A DNA stretch of 55,432 nucleotides from Methanocella sp. PtaU1.Bin125 (lineage in GTDB: Archaea > Halobacteriota > Methanocellia > Methanocellales > Methanocellaceae), in assembly GCA_002067315.1 (NCBI GenBank), contig MVRA01000061.1:1-55432 (forward strand), read 5' to 3'. The notes under the pieces were generated by a model, which ran no database searches, was not told the origin of the DNA, and saw only the letters and a program-made list of their open reading frames with translations. This document shows positions 51,675 through 55,432 of the stretch, piece after piece; the stretch's first letter is position 1; each line of letters starts with the position of its first letter. The position numbers and the translations under genes are program-made.

Positions 51675-52628
51675 TCACGGCTTGCCACCCTTCCTTTGCC
51701 ATAGTGTTCCGATGAACACGGCAAGAATTCCCAGGATTGCCATCGGCAGGCCGAAGCCCGGAGTCTTCGGAGACGGAGCCGGAGTCGGCCGGGCCGTGGC
51801 GACGCTCCCCACCTGCAGGGCCGCCGTCTTCTCGGCGAACACCGTCCCGTCCTGCTGCCCCACCTTCGCTTTGATGATATAAGTGCCGCGGGGGAGCCCC
51901 ACTGCGAGCTCGTTCGTGAAGTTCACCGCCTGCCCGGGCACGATCGCCTTCTCGAAGGGCTTCGTGACGGCAGTGGCGACCACCGCTCCGCTGGCGTCAG
52001 TGATCGTCGTGTTGATCATCGCGCCGTAGTAGTGGTAGTTGCCGGTGTTCTTGAAGGTCGCGAAGACCTCGAACGCCTGCCCCGGGTCGACGCTGGCGGG
52101 CCCGATCGCCGTGATCTCGCCGGCCTCGGTGAGCTGGCCGCCCTTCACGGTCAGGAACACCGGGATCGCGACCGCGGTCGCGAACGCCGCCGGCGCCCCG
52201 GAGGCCGATGTGGCCGGGTGGATCAGGATGATCGCGTACCGGCCGCCGTCCTTCGTCCCCGCCGGCACCGCGATGGTCGCGGTGACGTCCGCCCGCTCGC
52301 CGGGCTTCAGGTGTACGGTCGGCTTGTCGACCGTGATGAAGGGGCGCGCGGTGTAGGGGCTCGTGTCGGCCGAAGCGTCCAGGCCCTTGTACGTCCCGTC
52401 GGCGGGCATCTGCCCGAAGCCCAGGACGTCGATGGCCAGGGTCGTTTCGGAATCGTTCGCGTTAATCGAGATGCCGATCGGGTACGTGTATGTCTTTCCG
52501 GGCTCGACGTCGAGCGAGATCCGCGCCCCCTCGACCCGGAGGGCGTGAGAGGGCGCCGCGATCATGGCTACTGCTATGATGAGCCCCAGTCCGATCACGA
52601 CGATGTTACGGCAGGTGTTCCTTTTCAT
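51675..52628 (-). CDS. Secreted PGF-CTERM protein of the DUF916-like family (copy 2)
   Basis: A 317-residue surface protein. A signal peptide (VVIGLGLIIAVAMIAAPSHA) leads to the block ISLDVEPGKTYTYPIGISI, VLGFGQMPADGTYKGLDASADTSPYTARPFITV, PGERADVTATIAVPAGTKDGGRYAIILIHPA and a Thr/Pro linker. It ends KTPGFGLPMAILGILAVFIGTLWQRKGGKP, a canonical PGF-CTERM sorting signal. It is a paralogue of the gene at 44503; motifs agree block by block. It sits between the two giant DUF3344 genes on the same strand. Confidence 0.8.
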   Translation of the reverse strand: MKRNTCRNIVVIGLGLIIAVAMIAAPSHALRVEGARISLDVEPGKTYTYPIGISINANDSETTLAIDVLGFGQMPADGTYKGLDASADTSPYTARPFITVDKPTVHLKPGERADVTATIAVPAGTKDGGRYAIILIHPATSASGAPAAFATAVAIPVFLTVKGGQLTEAGEITAIGPASVDPGQAFEVFATFKNTGNYHYYGAMINTTITDASGAVVATAVTKPFEKAIVPGQAVNFTNELAVGLPRGTYIIKAKVGQQDGTVFAEKTAALQVGSVATARPTPAPSPKTPGFGLPMAILGILAVFIGTLWQRKGGKP

Positions 52629-52707
52629 GCTTGGGTTTGCTCCATCGATTTTTTATTCCATTTTTATGGGAATTCTGGCTTTCGGGGAGATTACCCCGGC
52701 GGGCTGC

Positions 52708-55146
52708 TCAGCCGAACGCCCCCGTGAAGGTCAGCGTGATGCTGTAGTCGCCGGGCTGGTCGCCTGCGGAGATCGCCTGCTTCAGGTTCGCCGTGTCCGT
52801 CCGGTCCTCGTTCGCGCTGCCAGTCATGAACCCGGTAAATGCCGAGGTCATGGCCTGGAACGCGCCGCCGCCGTTCGCGAGCTGGAACGGGCTGGCAAGC
52901 TGGTTCGCGCCGGACTTCATGTACCCGCCGTTGTTCGCGGCCGCGTCGACCGACCAGGCGGTGCCGCCGTCGGTGGTGACCGCGACCTGAGCGGACCCGG
53001 TCTCTTCGATGCCGGCGGACATAGTGCCGAAGTCGACGCTTGCCGGAGTGACCTCGACTGAGATGGACGAGGTGCCGACCGTGATGATATTGGTCTTGAA
53101 CTCCTCATCGCTGTAGTCCGGGCCCGTCACCGTGAGCTTCACGGAGTAAGTGCCGGCCGCGTTGTAGGTCCAGCTCGGGTTCTGCAGGGTGCTGTCCGTG
53201 GTCCCGTCGTTGTTGAAGTCCCACGCGTAGCTGTTGATCACGCCACTGGACGTGGACGTGAACGCGACGGTGAGCGGGGCTGCGCCAGAGGCGGGCGCGT
53301 AGGTGAAGTCAGCGACCGGGGCCGGTGTCTTGACCATAATGTAGCTGGTCTTGACCTCGTCATCCGATCCGCCCGGCCCGGTTACGGCGAGCTTCACCGT
53401 GTAAATTCCCGGTGTGTCGTAGCTGTAGCCCGGGTTCTGCAGGGTGCTGTCCGTGGTTCCGTCGTTGTTGAAGTCCCACGCGTAGCTGGCGATGATTCCT
53501 GTTGATGCGTCCGTGAATGCCACGGTAAGCGGAGCATCGCCCGAGGTCGGGGTTGCACTGAACCCTGCGACCGGGGGAGCTGCCGTATACTCCACGACAA
53601 GGATCTGCTGGATCGCGCCCATTCCTCCGCTCTGGGTCTCCTGGATGCCGGCCTCGTTGCCGGTAGCAGTGAGGTAGGCCTTCACATTAAAGGTCTGCGC
53701 TGATGCGGTGCTGGCTGTTCCCTGCCAGGCATTGGTCGCAACCGTGGCACCGTTGAAGAGCAGGTTGCCCTCGTTCGGCCCGGCACTTGCGGCAAAGCTG
53801 TACAGGGTGGCAGTCTGAACGCCCCCGGTGTCAATCGTCATGCCGGAGAATGGCACGTAGGCCGTCGCCTCATCCATCGTTGTCCCGTAGGAGGACAGCG
53901 AATAGGCAAGGTAATCGAACTCCTCGTTGATGAAAATTTGCTTCCGCGTCTTCGTGGGATCGCTGTAGACCACGACGAGCGTGCTCGGGTAGAGTGCGTT
54001 GCTGTTCCCGGTGTTCGGGGTCATAACGAGCGTGTTCGTGCCGCCATTGACAAAGAGCGAGGTCACGTCGATCGCGGGATACAGGCCGTACTTGTAACTT
54101 GCATAGGTGCCGAAATTGCTCTGGTCCGTATAGGGGGTGCCCAGCGCGATAGTATTGCCGTTGAAGGTGGTCGCAATGCTCGGGACGCCGCCCGGGGTCG
54201 TGTCCCAGTTATAGGAGACGTAGAGGTACACGTTCTCGATAGTTGCACCGGAGGGTACCGGCAGGTTCGCCGCGTCCCAGGTCTCTGTCCGCGTTGTCCA
54301 CCCTACGCCCTTGTAGGCACTCGCCGGCTGGGTATAATACAGCAAGTCGCCGTTCAGGTCGTAGGTCTTCTTCGTGGTGAGGTCGCTCCCGCCTTCCCAG
54401 TAGCGCTTACCTTTGTACCCGTTATAAACCAGTGACTTGGCCGAACTCGCAGCGTTGTTGTTCGCTTCGTTTGTCTCGGCAATCAGGTTGTCCGGATCTA
54501 CCTTCGCAGTGTAGGTGACCGTACCGCCTGCAAGGCTCCTGACGGTCGGGTCGACGAGGTTGAGCGTCGTCTGGGCTCCCGCAGCCAGCGACGCGATGGT
54601 AGTCGAAACTACGGGGGTTTCCCCGCCGCCCACGTCACTTGCGTAGAGCGATACCACGATGTTGCTCGCCGGGTCGGTCCCCATGTTCTTGACGTTCGTG
54701 ACCGTGATCGCGTTCGGCTCCTTGGCGAAGATGGCCGTCGCCGGGACGCTGTCCACGGAGCCGGCAATGGTGAAGTCCAGGTTGGCGAGCACGGTGATGT
54801 AGTTATCCTTAGTTTCGGTGTCGCTCCCGCCGGCATTGGTGGCGGTGAGCTTCACGGTGTAGGTGCCGCCTGCGCTATAAGTGTAGCTCGGGTTCTGGAG
54901 CGTGCTGTCGATGGTCCCGTCATTGTTAAAGTCCCAGGCCCAGGTGTCCGCAGCGCCGCCGGTATTAGTGGCGGTGAAGGCGACAGTGAGCGGTCGGGCG
55001 CCGCTGGTCGGCGTGCCGGTGAAGTCGATGTCCGGCGCGGCCGGGAGGATGCTCCCGGAAACCGTAATATCGGCTGCCGATACCACTCCAGGAATTACTA
55101 TTAGTAGAATGACCGCGATTACAGCCAGTATTTTTAAGTTGCCCAT
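52708..55146 (-). CDS. Surface protein: PKD, CARDB, DUF3344-like, two PKD
   Basis: An 812-residue secreted protein. Order: signal peptide (1-25, ending VVSA); a PKD domain (about 36-120); a CARDB-like domain (about 122-230); a DUF3344-like domain (about 232-525, opening YNGYKGKRYWEGGSDLTT); two PKD domains (about 530-700); and the C-terminal beta domain ending SITLTFTGAFG. The CARDB to DUF3344 part is a paralogue of residues 702-1105 of the 1230-residue protein. No anchor helix is present. Its last 70 bp of C-terminal coding DNA are identical to the partial gene at the window end. Confidence 0.85.
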   Translation of the reverse strand: MGNLKILAVIAVILLIVIPGVVSAADITVSGSILPAAPDIDFTGTPTSGARPLTVAFTATNTGGAADTWAWDFNNDGTIDSTLQNPSYTYSAGGTYTVKLTATNAGGSDTETKDNYITVLANLDFTIAGSVDSVPATAIFAKEPNAITVTNVKNMGTDPASNIVVSLYASDVGGGETPVVSTTIASLAAGAQTTLNLVDPTVRSLAGGTVTYTAKVDPDNLIAETNEANNNAASSAKSLVYNGYKGKRYWEGGSDLTTKKTYDLNGDLLYYTQPASAYKGVGWTTRTETWDAANLPVPSGATIENVYLYVSYNWDTTPGGVPSIATTFNGNTIALGTPYTDQSNFGTYASYKYGLYPAIDVTSLFVNGGTNTLVMTPNTGNSNALYPSTLVVVYSDPTKTRKQIFINEEFDYLAYSLSSYGTTMDEATAYVPFSGMTIDTGGVQTATLYSFAASAGPNEGNLLFNGATVATNAWQGTASTASAQTFNVKAYLTATGNEAGIQETQSGGMGAIQQILVVEYTAAPPVAGFSATPTSGDAPLTVAFTDASTGIIASYAWDFNNDGTTDSTLQNPGYSYDTPGIYTVKLAVTGPGGSDDEVKTSYIMVKTPAPVADFTYAPASGAAPLTVAFTSTSSGVINSYAWDFNNDGTTDSTLQNPSWTYNAAGTYSVKLTVTGPDYSDEEFKTNIITVGTSSISVEVTPASVDFGTMSAGIEETGSAQVAVTTDGGTAWSVDAAANNGGYMKSGANQLASPFQLANGGGAFQAMTSAFTGFMTGSANEDRTDTANLKQAISAGDQPGDYSITLTFTGAFG

Positions 55147-55224
55147 ATGGTAATTCTCCTTTCCATCGTCCTATTGCAGTAATTGCTGCAATGATATCGT
55201 TTTCACATGCCAGTTATTAGAAAT

Positions 55225-55256
55225 AATAAAGAGGAGGCAAAGCCCCCTCCTTATTC
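55225..55256 (-). terminator. Possible terminator of the partial surface gene
   Basis: On the minus strand, downstream of the gene that ends at 55280, a GGAGGGGGC / GCCTCCTC-type stem (one mismatch, AAA loop) is followed by TTTATTATTT. It probably ends that transcript before the 812-residue gene. Confidence 0.5.
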
Positions 55257-55279
55257 TTAGCTATTCAATATGCGAGCCC

Positions 55280-55432
55280 TCAGACGAACGCTCCCGTGAA
55301 GGTCAGCTCGATGCTGTAGCTGCCCGGCTGGTCGCCGGCGCCCCTCACCTGCTTCACGTTCGCCGTGTCCGTCCGGTCCTCGTTCGCGCTGCCAGTCATG
55401 AACCCGGTAAATGCCGAGGTCATGGCCTGGAA
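55280..55432 (-). CDS. Surface protein C-terminus, partial at window edge
   Basis: This is the 3' end of a gene that continues beyond the window. The visible 50 residues read FQAMTSAFTGFMTGSANEDR, then TDTANVKQVRGAGD, and end YSIELTFTGAFV. They are nearly the same as the end of the 812-residue protein (FQAMTSAFTGFMTG..., ...SITLTFTGAFG). The far 70 bp are identical at DNA level to 52787-52860. It is therefore another member of the giant DUF3344/PKD surface family. Confidence 0.85.
   Translation of the reverse strand, partial: FQAMTSAFTGFMTGSANEDRTDTANVKQVRGAGDQPGSYSIELTFTGAFV

Overview
The window looks like a piece of a GC-rich euryarchaeal chromosome from a methanogen with tetrahydromethanopterin chemistry, most like the Methanocellales/Methanosarcinales side of the tree. 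The pointers are a methylene-tetrahydromethanopterin reductase (mer), an archaeal DnaG primase, archaeal release factor aRF1, an archaeal-type GAPDH, an RNase P RNA with an archaeal promoter, several archaeal 'UPF' families, and a large cluster of PKD/DUF3344/PGF-CTERM surface proteins. No tRNA, rRNA, IS element, CRISPR array or phage gene was recognised. The genus is an inference; no database search was possible.

Layout. 0.5-2.6 kb: a CHAT (caspase-like) protein. 2.7-6.7 kb: UPF0146, a GNAT acetyltransferase, UPF0058, dnaG (preceded by a striking array of palindromic 18-bp repeats), a Toprim protein and a UPF0235 protein. 7.1-10.4 kb: dihydroorotase, then a phosphate transporter with its PhoU-like partner. 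10.6-14.2 kb: an AMMECR1 protein, RNase P RNA, and a three-gene operon of a KaiC-like ATPase, a KaiC-like/small-GTPase fusion and a Roadblock/LC7 protein. This operon is the best candidate for a little-described system. 14.3-15.4 kb: a basic-tailed small protein and Hsp20. 16-21 kb: glycogen debranching enzyme, sugar nucleotidyltransferase and a DUF4349 lipoprotein. 21-29.7 kb: argS, prf1, a DNA methyltransferase, mer, deoC, a TPR protein and ilvE. 30-34 kb: a Mrp/NuoN-like antiporter subunit with a hydrogenase maturation protease, acylphosphatase, GAPDH and a DUF2085 membrane protein. 34-42.6 kb: a ChlI/ChlD-like plus CobN chelatase pair, divergent from an ECF transporter (S, T and a fused double ATPase).

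42.6-44.1 kb is a different landscape: AT-rich, with a small zinc-ribbon protein, a possible structured RNA and a 14-codon gene with a strong Shine-Dalgarno sequence and its own promoter and terminator. 44.1-55.4 kb holds, all on the minus strand, secreted and cell-surface proteins: two PGF-CTERM proteins of one family, two small PKD proteins, two giant DUF3344/CARDB/PKD proteins and the truncated end of a third.

At least five intergenic regions (about 10.4, 15.7, 21.0, 24.5 and 28.7 kb) carry inverted-repeat elements built from short GCCAAG-, GCAGAG- or CCAGG-type units. Two genes (the ECF ATPase and the zinc-ribbon protein) appear to lack AUG/GUG/UUG starts at the position their sequence calls for.
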